Assembly: GCA_024636425.1 (NCBI GenBank)
Contig: JAGXHB010000257.1
Coordinates: 1-16,064 of the forward strand
Direction of reading: 5' to 3'
Length of the DNA stretch: 16,064 nt
Source: Roseobacter sp.
Lineage (GTDB): Bacteria > Pseudomonadota > Alphaproteobacteria > Rhodobacterales > Rhodobacteraceae
A program made the translations under genes and the position numbers. Below are positions 7,103 to 14,077 of this stretch, one piece after another. Under the pieces are notes generated by a model. The model saw nothing but the letters and a program-made list of their open reading frames with translations, ran no database searches and was not told the DNA's origin. Each line of letters starts with the position of its first letter. Position 1 is the stretch's first letter.

Positions 7103-8616
7103 GCCAATTCCCTGCCTGTCATCAACAATCCCAGTTTTTCCGACGTCGCCTCGGATGCCGGCATATCGCCGATAATCCGGCCCTTGAAGATCACCGCAAG
7201 CCGGTCTGCGACCAGCAGCAATTCTTCCAGCTCGCTCGATATGTACAACACGCCGGTTCCCTGATCGCGCTGCGCCAACAGCGTGCGCTGCACAAATTCG
7301 ATTGCACCGACATCCAGCCCTTTGGTGGGTTGCGCCACAACCAGCAGCTTGGGGTTGTCCTCGATCTCGCGGGCAAGGATGATCTTTTGCTGGTTCCCGC
7401 CTGACAGATCGCGCACGCGCTGTGACACGCTCTGCATTCGGATATCATAGCGTTCTGCCAAATCGACGGCATGGGCGCGGATCTTTTTGAAATCTATCCA
7501 CCCGTATTTCGAGAATGGCGGCGCACGAAAGCTGCGCAGCACCATGTTGAACGCGATATCGCTGTCCAGATCCAGCCCGACCTTCTGACGGTCCTCCGGC
7601 ACATACCCCATCTTGAGAACGCTCTTGCGCTCGGATGGGTCGAACCCGCTGGCGTCTTGCCCGCAGATAGCGATCCGCCCTTGGGAGATGCTGCGAAGCC
7701 CGGCGATGGCCTCGGCCAACTCGCCCTGACCATTGCCGTCGATTCCGACGATGCCAAGGATTTCACCGCCCCGCACCGTCAGCGACAGCCCGTGCAGCGC
7801 GCCGATCCCGCGGTCATCAACAGCGGTGATCTCGTCCAGTTCCAGAACCGGATCGCCCACCTTTGGCGGGGCATGTTGGATATCGAACACCACATCACGC
7901 CCGACCATGACGCGCGCCAATTCACGCGGAGTCGTGTTGGCAATCTCCAACTCGGCCTCAACGCGGCCCAACCGCATCACCGTGACCCGGTCGGCGAGGT
8001 CCATGACCTCGTCAAGTTTGTGGGTGATCAGCAAAATGGTCCGCCCGCTTTCGCGCAGCTTTTCCAGAAGGACAAAGAAGGCTTTGATTTCGGTCGGTGT
8101 CAGCACGCTTGTCGGTTCATCGAGGATGAGCAGATCGGCGTCGCGATAGAGCATCTTGAGGATCTCGACCCGCTGCTGCGTCCCGATGGGCAGCGTCCAC
8201 ATCGGCTGATCCGGGTCGATCTCGGATCCCAACTCATCGGCCAGCTCTTTGATCCGTCGACGGTCCTCGTCAAGGTTGAGAATCTGGCGGCCCGGCAAAC
8301 CAAGCACCACGTTCTCGACCACTGACATGGTGTTCACCTGCTTGAAATGCTGGTGAACCATCCCGATACCCAAAGCCATCGCTTCGCGCGGGTCAGTGAT
8401 ACGCACCTCTTTGCCATTCGACAGGATGCGTCCCCCGTCCTGCTCATAAAGACCGTAGATCACGTTCATCAGGGTGGACTTTCCCGCGCCGTTCTCTCCA
8501 AGAATGGCGTGAATCGACCCTTTTGCGATTTTCAGGCTCACGTTGTCATTCGCCCGAAACGTACCGAACCGTTTGACGATGCCCTCAAGGGTAAGCCGGG
8601 CAGGTGCAGCTGTCAT
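7099..8616 (-). CDS. ABC transporter ATP-binding protein, duplicated nucleotide-binding domains (YufO-like)
   Basis: A 505-residue cytoplasmic ATPase with two ABC domains. In the first, Walker A GENGAGKST is at 40-48, the Q-loop glutamine at 89, the signature is the variant PIGTQQRVE near 143-151, and Walker B ending in Asp-Glu-Pro-Thr is at 162-169. In the second, Walker A is degenerate (GIDGNGQGE, 291-299), while the signature LSGGNQQ at 404-410 is intact and the Walker B region reads LLVVAQPTKG at 424-433. The non-canonical second site is normal for this sugar/nucleoside-type group and does not mean loss of function. It would power both permeases. It follows the binding-protein gene after a 78-bp gap that contains a hairpin. 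Confidence 0.93.
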   Translation of the reverse strand: MTAAPARLTLEGIVKRFGTFRANDNVSLKIAKGSIHAILGENGAGKSTLMNVIYGLYEQDGGRILSNGKEVRITDPREAMALGIGMVHQHFKQVNTMSVVENVVLGLPGRQILNLDEDRRRIKELADELGSEIDPDQPMWTLPIGTQQRVEILKMLYRDADLLILDEPTSVLTPTEIKAFFVLLEKLRESGRTILLITHKLDEVMDLADRVTVMRLGRVEAELEIANTTPRELARVMVGRDVVFDIQHAPPKVGDPVLELDEITAVDDRGIGALHGLSLTVRGGEILGIVGIDGNGQGELAEAIAGLRSISQGRIAICGQDASGFDPSERKSVLKMGYVPEDRQKVGLDLDSDIAFNMVLRSFRAPPFSKYGWIDFKKIRAHAVDLAERYDIRMQSVSQRVRDLSGGNQQKIILAREIEDNPKLLVVAQPTKGLDVGAIEFVQRTLLAQRDQGTGVLYISSELEELLLVADRLAVIFKGRIIGDMPASEATSEKLGLLMTGRELA

Positions 8617-8651
8617 GGTCTCACCGATGTAATCTGTTGAAACTGTGGATC

Positions 8652-8676
8652 ACCCGCCCCTTCTGAGGGGACGGGT
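8652..8676 (-). terminator. Intercistronic stem-loop after the binding-protein gene
   Basis: ACCCGCCCC pairs with GGGGACGGGT (one bulged A) around a six-base loop, giving a strong nine-pair GC-rich stem. It lies 18 bp after the BMP gene stop and 35 bp before the ATPase start. No U-tract follows it. Such stem-loops commonly lie after binding-protein genes, where they stabilise the upstream message or partly attenuate transcription so that the binding protein is made in excess over the transporter. Confidence 0.6.
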
Positions 8677-8694
8677 AAATGTTCTGCGAGGTCA

Positions 8695-9636
8695 TCAATC
8701 GCCGAATTTCAGCTCACCCGATTTGATCTTTTCCACCGCGTCGAGCGCCATCGTCTGCACCTCTTCGGGCACATCAACGCTGAAATCACCAAGCTGATCT
8801 CGCGAGGTGAGGTGGATGACATAGTCCTTCGCTTCAAGCTCATCCTTCTGGTGGAGGTCGACCGCCATCACCAGTGCTCGGGCAAAATCCAGGCGTGCGG
8901 AAACCAAGTTGGACTCGGATTCGTGTAGGATGCCGACCGTATGCACCCCCCGCTCCTGCGCGGCCTGCACGACACCGACCCAGGCCCCGTCGAGATAAGG
9001 CATCAGCACATCGGCCTTTTTCGAGATAAGGTTGAATGACGCTTCCTTGGCCAGCGCGACATCGGCCCAATCGTTGGTGAACGCGACCAGCACTTCACCG
9101 TCAGGCTGCACCGATTGGAAACCTTGGCGAAACCCGTCGACCACGTTGTCGAACGCCGCGAACTTCTGAGCACTCAATGCGGCAACTACGCCAGTTTCGC
9201 TCACCCCGCCTGCGACGACACCCAAAAGGTAGCCGAATTCGGGGTTATTATAGTTGATCGTAGTCACGCCTTCGGTCGGCGCGCCGTTCAGCACAATAAC
9301 CGTGGTATCGGGAAAGTTCGCCGCGACGCGTTCGGCCGCGTCCGTGTATTCGCCACCCGAACCCACGACGATGTCGTAACCTCGGCGCGCGTAATCGGAC
9401 ATGACCTCAACCTGCGTGGCCTGAGATACGTTCTCGGTATACGCTATCTCAGAGCCGAACTGTTCCTCGACAGCAACGAGACCGTCATAGATGTTCTCGT
9501 TGAACGCACGGTCCGTAACCATACCGGGCAGAGCGACTGCCACGCGTGGCGCATCGGCCAGAGCCGGGAAGGCGACCAGCGCTGCGGCCGAGGCCGTGAA
9601 GGTAGCGACGATCGCAGATTTCAGATGTTTCATCAT
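8695..9636 (-). CDS. BMP-family periplasmic substrate-binding protein
   Basis: A 313-residue exported protein of the BMP/PnrA/Med family. A Sec signal peptide covers about residues 1-27 (Lys-rich start, hydrophobic core, cleavage after Ala-Leu-Ala). There is no lipobox cysteine, so it should be a free periplasmic protein, as usual in alphaproteobacteria. Family features include the early VTDRAFN element at 40-46, a GSGGEY segment at 92-97, and VVDGFRQGF at 155-163. The start at 9636 is chosen because GGGAG lies seven bases upstream; an in-frame ATG at 9681 would put 15 polar residues before the signal peptide. The family binds nucleosides and purine-like ligands; the ligand here is not known but should be the substrate of the surrounding enzymes. 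Confidence 0.92.
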   Translation of the reverse strand: MMKHLKSAIVATFTASAAALVAFPALADAPRVAVALPGMVTDRAFNENIYDGLVAVEEQFGSEIAYTENVSQATQVEVMSDYARRGYDIVVGSGGEYTDAAERVAANFPDTTVIVLNGAPTEGVTTINYNNPEFGYLLGVVAGGVSETGVVAALSAQKFAAFDNVVDGFRQGFQSVQPDGEVLVAFTNDWADVALAKEASFNLISKKADVLMPYLDGAWVGVVQAAQERGVHTVGILHESESNLVSARLDFARALVMAVDLHQKDELEAKDYVIHLTSRDQLGDFSVDVPEEVQTMALDAVEKIKSGELKFGD

Positions 9637-9705
9637 TTTTTCTCTCCCTGTTGTCGTGTTCTTTGTGTTGAGTTGCATCATTGTTGTTAGTGTTGTGTTG
9701 CACCA
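9637..9705 (-). promoter_or_regulatory. A/C-rich untranslated leader of the binding-protein gene
   Basis: The 69 bases between the creatininase-family stop and the BMP start are, on the transcribed strand, made mostly of A and C, with CAACAC occurring three times (9665-9670, 9690-9695, 9695-9700). This contrasts sharply with the GC-rich surroundings. Such sequence folds poorly, which would leave the GGGAG ribosome-binding site open and favour strong translation of the binding protein. Confidence 0.45.
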
Positions 9706-10488
9706 TTAAGGGAACTCTTTGCGAACAGCCTCGGTCACGTGACCGACGAACTCTTCCACCAGCAGCTCGCCAATCATACGCGTGGCCGTTTTGCCTGATG
9801 ACAGGCATCCCGAGGTCGGCACCCAGTCCGGATTGACCGGAAAGACGTCATAGGGCGGAAAATCCGGTCGCGGCTCATCCACGATGCGGCTCATGTTCAC
9901 CAAATCCGGGTAGCAATAAAGCATCATAGCCGTTTCCAGCACGCCGCCGTGTTCCAGATCCAGACCGGGCGGGTTATCGATTCCCTGATAGACGGCCTTC
10001 ATGGTGTCAGGATTGATGCGTTCAGCATAGAGCATCTTCAAGATGCGCGTCTCCCGCCCCTTGAGCGCAAGCGTCCCTTGCGCGCGATGGCACGCCTCGT
10101 CGAGAAAGAACCGGTTTTCGAAATGGCTATCGATCACGACAATCTTGCGCGCGTCATGGCGGCCGATCTCGTCCAATACATCGTGTAGCAGCGCGATCAG
10201 CGTTTCCGCATTGAGGCTGGTCGTGCCACAACGGTGCGGCCCACCGCCTGTCCGAACTTGTGATCTTGCCCCGTAGGCGACAGGTTCGGCGACGATGCCG
10301 CCAACTTTTTCGGCGACGCGGCGCGCCATGTAGCGCGCCATCATCCAGTCGGTGCCGAGCGGCAGGTGATAGCCATGCTGTTCGACTGCTCCTACCGGGA
10401 CAAAGACGATCGCACCGTCCTCGACCAGTCGGCGCTGATATTCATCCCATGCAAGTTCCGACATTTGGACTGATGAAACCGTCGTCAA
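9706..10488 (-). CDS. Creatininase-family amidohydrolase with altered substrate pocket
   Basis: A 260-residue enzyme, the same length as Pseudomonas creatininase and alignable end to end. The family hydrolyses cyclic or linear amides with two metal ions; creatininase converts creatinine to creatine. Metal and catalytic residues are kept: Glu36, His38, Asp47, His122, Glu124 and the EHGG motif at 179-182, plus PPYDVFPVNP and SSGKTA further on. The aromatic residues that contact creatinine in the Pseudomonas enzyme are changed: Tyr121 is Phe123, Trp174 is Leu176, and the Trp154 segment reads LYAER. The start is a TTG with AGGGG eight bases upstream, which gives full family length; an ATG at 10464 is an alternative. 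As first gene of the operon it is likely important for the pathway, probably opening a related five-membered ring. Confidence 0.85.
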   Translation of the reverse strand: MTTVSSVQMSELAWDEYQRRLVEDGAIVFVPVGAVEQHGYHLPLGTDWMMARYMARRVAEKVGGIVAEPVAYGARSQVRTGGGPHRCGTTSLNAETLIALLHDVLDEIGRHDARKIVVIDSHFENRFFLDEACHRAQGTLALKGRETRILKMLYAERINPDTMKAVYQGIDNPPGLDLEHGGVLETAMMLYCYPDLVNMSRIVDEPRPDFPPYDVFPVNPDWVPTSGCLSSGKTATRMIGELLVEEFVGHVTEAVRKEFP

Positions 10489-10628
10489 TTTCGTTACCCC
10501 TGTGGCGCAGCATGGCGCATTGGCGACGGACCGGACGTCGCTTCCGGTTCAGTCTAACCTCGAATCTCCGCTGGCATTACAGTCATATTCGCGCAATCAT
10601 ACTTGCGATCAAGAGCAAGGAACGTGCC
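10489..10628. promoter_or_regulatory. Divergent control region between catabolic operon and LysR gene
   Basis: This 140-bp region separates the nine-gene minus-strand operon from the plus-strand regulator and must hold both promoters. It contains three dyads: ACCGGA-N7-TCCGGT at 10530-10548, TTC-N11-GAA at 10548-10564 (the T-N11-A spacing typical of LysR boxes), and CGCAA-N6-TTGCG at 10592-10607. A possible minus-strand promoter is TTGATC with TATGAC 19 bases later, between about 10611 and 10581, overlapping the third dyad. LysR proteins usually bind such sites and control both themselves and the divergent operon. The promoter assignment is tentative. Confidence 0.6.
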
Positions 10629-11579
10629 GTGTCGCCCCTTCAGTTGTCAAATATTGATGTCAAACAGCTCCGGGTTTTTGCCACCATTGTCGAGCATGAG
10701 GGCTTGTCGGCGGCCGCCTCGGCGCTGGGTCTGGACCTGACCGCGATCAGCCGCGCGCTGACGGGGCTGGAAACGCGGCTCGCCATGCGGCTGTGCCAGC
10801 GTGGGCGCAGCGGGTTCGCGCTGACTGCACAGGGCAAGGTAATTTATCAGCAGGCGAAATGTCTTATAGATGAGCTGGAGGAGTTTGAGACATCAGCACA
10901 CATGGTCAGCCAGACGGTCAAAGGCCACCTGCGGATCGGGATGATCGACAATACGCTTTCCAATCCTCGCGCGCGCGTGGTTCGGGCTTTGCAGATGGTG
11001 ACGCACACCTATTCTGACCTGTTCGTCGAGCTGTCCGTTACGCCACCGTCAAGGATCGAGATCGCGCTACGCGAACGTCAGTTGGATTTGGCCATCACCG
11101 CGCAGCCCAGCTACCTCAGCCCGCTGAGCTATGTGTCTGCATTCTCTGAAAGGTCTGGTCTCTATATTGCACGTGACCACCCGGATCGCGCGCGGATCGA
11201 ATCAGCGATCGCATCCCCCAATATCAACGACAAACCGATCCCGTTCATAGCGCGGCGCTATAAGATGCCCAGCTTCAAGCAGCTGGAAAAGACCTATTCT
11301 TTTTTGACGGTCGCGTCCGCCGATGGCGTGGAAACAGCCGCAACGCTGATCGCCGCTCAGTTTGGCGTGGGCGTTTTGCCAAGCCACTATGCCGAAATGG
11401 TCCGAAATTTCAATCTGGTCGAGATTGCCGTTCCCGCCTCTCCCTTGATGCTGACATTTTACATCGCCTATCGGTCGGACACTGCCGAAGAACCGACGAT
11501 ACGCATGTTCCAGAAGTTTCTGATCGGGCTTGGCGGCGACGGGGCTCGTCCCGCGTTAGTTGCGAATGCCGACAAGTAG
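10629..11579 (+). CDS. LysR-type transcriptional regulator
   Basis: A 316-residue regulator. Residues about 10-68 form the winged helix-turn-helix, including the LysR pattern VKQLRVFATI and the recognition segment LDLTAISRALTGLE. A linker helix and a periplasmic-binding-protein-like effector domain follow from about residue 93 (GHLRIGMIDN) to the end. The start is taken as the GTG at 10629, with AAGGA seven bases upstream; longer frames reach back to 10260 into the divergent gene and are not plausible. Its position opposite the nine-gene operon and before two plus-strand enzymes suggests it senses the imported compound or an intermediate and controls both arms. It is an ordinary LysR at domain level; the effector cannot be read from sequence. 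Confidence 0.9.
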   Translation: MSPLQLSNIDVKQLRVFATIVEHEGLSAAASALGLDLTAISRALTGLETRLAMRLCQRGRSGFALTAQGKVIYQQAKCLIDELEEFETSAHMVSQTVKGHLRIGMIDNTLSNPRARVVRALQMVTHTYSDLFVELSVTPPSRIEIALRERQLDLAITAQPSYLSPLSYVSAFSERSGLYIARDHPDRARIESAIASPNINDKPIPFIARRYKMPSFKQLEKTYSFLTVASADGVETAATLIAAQFGVGVLPSHYAEMVRNFNLVEIAVPASPLMLTFYIAYRSDTAEEPTIRMFQKFLIGLGGDGARPALVANADK

Positions 11580-11661
11580 AGTTGCAGGCTATGGCGTTGT
11601 TTCGGGCTGCGGCATGGCATCACAGTGGTGTTCAATGAAATGCGTTTTGGGGAGGCAGAAA

Positions 11662-12675
11662 ATGTCGGGTTCATTGCAGAAATCGTCCGAGGGTCAATCC
11701 GGCGAGAGGATCCATGTCAGCTCGGAATGGGGCGCGCTCAAGGAATGCGTATACGGCTCGCCTGATCGTTGGGTGATGCCGATGTTCTACGGAGACTCCA
11801 AACAGCGCGCTTTTGGCGATTTCCACGACTTCTGGGTCAAGAACCAAGGCCGGGATGTTGCCGAAGTCGACCCCGAGCGGTTCGAAGGCTTCCGCTCGCA
11901 GATACAAGGCGCGATCGACTTCCTGCGCAATGCTGGCGTCCGGGTTCAGGTGGCCGAGGAACTCGCCGACGAAGACCTCAAATTCCCGCGTGGCGAAAAT
12001 CATGGCATCGTAACCGGATGGATGCGCGATCCGTTCGTGACCATCGGCAACAACGTGATCGAACTTGCCCCCCGCTCGCTTTTTCACCGTCGCCAGCGGT
12101 TCGCGATCCGGCCGATCCTCGCTGAAACGATGAGCCGCGGCGCGCGCTATTTCGCGCAACCCGACAGTGGTGCCGTGGAAAGCCGCGATAAGCCGGGTTG
12201 GGGATACCTCGAAGGCGGCGACGTCTTTGTGCTGGGGCAACAGATCCTCGTCGGCCATTCCGGCGGGTGCAGCAATCCGGAAGGCGCGCGGTGGCTGCAA
12301 CACATGCTTGGCCCCGACTACAAGGTCCATGTCGCCCCCATCGACCCGATGTTCCCGCATCTTGATTGCGTACTCAGTACCCCGCGCGAAGGCGTCACCG
12401 TGATCTGCCGCGAGGCGTTCCCGCAAGGTTTGCCCGAATACATCCGCGACTGGGATCACATCGTGGTCGATAAATTCCACGCCAAGCGGCATATGGCCTG
12501 CAATAACTTGGTGTTGGACGATCATACGGTTGTCGTTCCCGAGGTTGAGGCATTGGACGACGTCGCGGCAGAATTGAAAAAGCGCAAGTTTGAAGTGATC
12601 CGCTTGCCTTATAACTACCCCTCCGATTTTGGCGGCTCCTTCCGCTGCGCGCACCAGCCTCTGATCCGGATTTGA
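11662..12675 (+). CDS. Glycine amidinotransferase-like enzyme (GME superfamily)
   Basis: A 337-residue guanidino-group-modifying enzyme most like glycine amidinotransferase (AGAT) and the aminocyclitol/saxitoxin amidinotransferases. Matching stretches include Arg-Asp (122-123) with VGNEIIEAP-like TIGNNVIELAP, GPDYKVHV at 217-224, and CNNLVLDDHTVVV at 280-292. The expected triad is Asp187 (EGGD), His233 (HLD) and Cys329 (GGSFRC). In AGAT the residue before the cysteine is His; here it is Arg. Family members move an amidino group from arginine to an amine, or hydrolyse guanidines (deiminases). The start at 11662 is set by GGGGAGG six bases upstream. It lies 82 bp after the regulator and 31 bp before the amidohydrolase, probably one transcript. 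In this catabolic setting a deiminase or reverse amidinotransfer role is possible; direction and substrate are unknown. Confidence 0.82.
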   Translation: MSGSLQKSSEGQSGERIHVSSEWGALKECVYGSPDRWVMPMFYGDSKQRAFGDFHDFWVKNQGRDVAEVDPERFEGFRSQIQGAIDFLRNAGVRVQVAEELADEDLKFPRGENHGIVTGWMRDPFVTIGNNVIELAPRSLFHRRQRFAIRPILAETMSRGARYFAQPDSGAVESRDKPGWGYLEGGDVFVLGQQILVGHSGGCSNPEGARWLQHMLGPDYKVHVAPIDPMFPHLDCVLSTPREGVTVICREAFPQGLPEYIRDWDHIVVDKFHAKRHMACNNLVLDDHTVVVPEVEALDDVAAELKKRKFEVIRLPYNYPSDFGGSFRCAHQPLIRI

Positions 12676-12676
12676 G

Positions 12677-12691
12677 GATGCCGCAGGCATC
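12677..12691 (+). repeat. Small hairpin GATGCC-GCA-GGCATC before the amidohydrolase
   Basis: A perfect 6-bp stem with a three-base loop starts one base after the amidinotransferase stop codon and ends three bases before the GGAGG ribosome-binding site of the next gene. It could set the relative expression of the two genes through message processing or partial termination; only ATTT follows, so it is not a strong terminator. Confidence 0.4.
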
Positions 12692-12706
12692 ATTTGGAGG
12701 TTTGCG

Positions 12707-14059
12707 ATGCCCTCGATACTTCTGAAGAATGCCGACTGTGTTATCACGATGGACGCCACCCGCCGCGAGATCGCGGATGGCGGCGTCTATATCGAAGGCA
12801 AGACCATCGTTGCGGTTGGGCCGATGGGCGACCTTCCCCACAGTGCCGATGAAGTCATCGACCTTACGGGGCACGTGGTGCTGCCCGGTCTGGTCAACAC
12901 CCACCACCACATGTTTCAATCGCTGACACGGGTCGTTCCCGATGGTCAGAATGTCGAACTGTTCGGCTGGCTTAAGAGCCTGTTCCCCATCTGGTGCAAT
13001 CTTACGCCCGAGATGATCGCGGTGTCCACGGAACTCGCGATGGCGGAATTATTGCGTTCGGGCTGCACCACGACAAGCGATCATCTCTATATCTATCCGG
13101 GCGATTGCCGCCTTGATGACAGTATTGACGCCGCGATGCGCGTCGGCATGCGGTTTCATGCCAGCCGCGGCTCGATGAGCCTTGGACACAGCAAGGGAGG
13201 GTTGCCGCCCGACACACTGGTCGAAGACGAAGACCATATCATGACCGATTGCCAGCGGGTGATCGAGACGTTCCATGATCCTGCGCGCTATTCGATGATC
13301 CGGATCGCGCTCGCGCCTTGCTCGCCTTACACGGTAAGCGAAGATTTGATGCGGGAAACCGCCGCGCTTGCGCGGGCGACGGGCACGCGCCTGCATACAC
13401 ATTTTGCTGAAAGCGAGAAGGACGTCGCCTATTCTCTGGAGGTCTATGGCTTGACCCCGACGGAGTATGTCGAGCGGCTGGGATGGGTCGGCGAGGATGT
13501 CTGGCATGCCCATTGTGTCCATATTGACGCGCCGGGTATCGACCTGTTTGCGCGCACCGGAACCGGAGTGGCACATTGCCCGTGTTCGAACATGCGGCTG
13601 GGATCCGGCATCGCGCCGGTGCGCCGGATGCTGGACCAAGGTGTGTCGGTGGGTCTTGGTGTCGACGGCTCAGCGTCCAGCGATGCGGGCAATCTGATAA
13701 GCGAGGCGCGTCAGGCCATGCTGCTGCAACGGGTGATTGGCGGTGCCGATGCGTTGACCGCGCGCCGCGCGCTGGAAATGGCGACACGCGGCGGCGCGCG
13801 GGTTCTGGGCCGAGACGATATTGGGGCGCTGGCGCCCGGCATGGCCGCCGATCTGGCGGCGTTCGACCTGCGGCGCATCGAGTATTCGGGCGCGCGCCAC
13901 GATCCTGCCGCCGCGCTGGTGTTCTGCGGTCCGACGCCCAGCCGTTATACGATGGTAAACGGTCGCTTCCTTATTCAGGATGGGGAATTTACGTCGATCA
14001 GTGCCAAACCATTGGTCGAACGCCACGGTCAGTTGTCAACCGCGTTGATGACGGTCTGA
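12707..14059 (+). CDS. Amidohydrolase, 8-oxoguanine deaminase / ATZ-TRZ family
   Basis: A 450-residue TIM-barrel metal-dependent deaminase with flanking beta domain. Metal ligands are His66 and His68 (THHH), His232 and Asp320 (GVDGSASSD); Glu235 and His269 are the catalytic pair. The run NTHHHMFQSLTR, ELFGWLKSLFPIW and SDHLYIYP closely follow 8-oxoguanine deaminase and related aminohydrolases that remove an exocyclic amino group from purines, pterins or s-triazines. GGAGG lies seven bases before the ATG. Candidates include an 8-oxoguanine-like purine or a 2-amino-imidazole/iminohydantoin. Together with the amidinotransferase-like neighbour it probably forms the second enzymatic arm of the locus. 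Family is firm; the exact substrate is not, because this family changes specificity through few residues. Confidence 0.88.
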   Translation: MPSILLKNADCVITMDATRREIADGGVYIEGKTIVAVGPMGDLPHSADEVIDLTGHVVLPGLVNTHHHMFQSLTRVVPDGQNVELFGWLKSLFPIWCNLTPEMIAVSTELAMAELLRSGCTTTSDHLYIYPGDCRLDDSIDAAMRVGMRFHASRGSMSLGHSKGGLPPDTLVEDEDHIMTDCQRVIETFHDPARYSMIRIALAPCSPYTVSEDLMRETAALARATGTRLHTHFAESEKDVAYSLEVYGLTPTEYVERLGWVGEDVWHAHCVHIDAPGIDLFARTGTGVAHCPCSNMRLGSGIAPVRRMLDQGVSVGLGVDGSASSDAGNLISEARQAMLLQRVIGGADALTARRALEMATRGGARVLGRDDIGALAPGMAADLAAFDLRRIEYSGARHDPAAALVFCGPTPSRYTMVNGRFLIQDGEFTSISAKPLVERHGQLSTALMTV

Positions 14060-14077
14060 CGCCGCACGCATCCCGGC

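Noticed and set aside
7471..8325. Plus-strand open frame of 284 codons inside the ABC ATPase gene
   Set aside because: Antisense to Walker and signature motifs; no ribosome-binding site or family features.
10260..10628. Extended start for the LysR gene
   Set aside because: The extension runs antisense through the creatininase-family gene; GTG 10629 with AAGGA upstream gives a normal LysR N-terminus.
11671..12759. Minus-strand open frame of 362 codons opposite the amidinotransferase-like gene
   Set aside because: The plus strand encodes a recognisable AGAT-like protein with its triad and a strong ribosome-binding site; the reverse frame is a composition artefact.
14060..14077. Bidirectional terminator between the convergent amidohydrolase and M20 genes
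   Set aside because: The 18-bp gap has no stem-loop or T-run; only a loose CTGACG/CGTCAG pair about 30 bases apart reaches into the M20 coding region.
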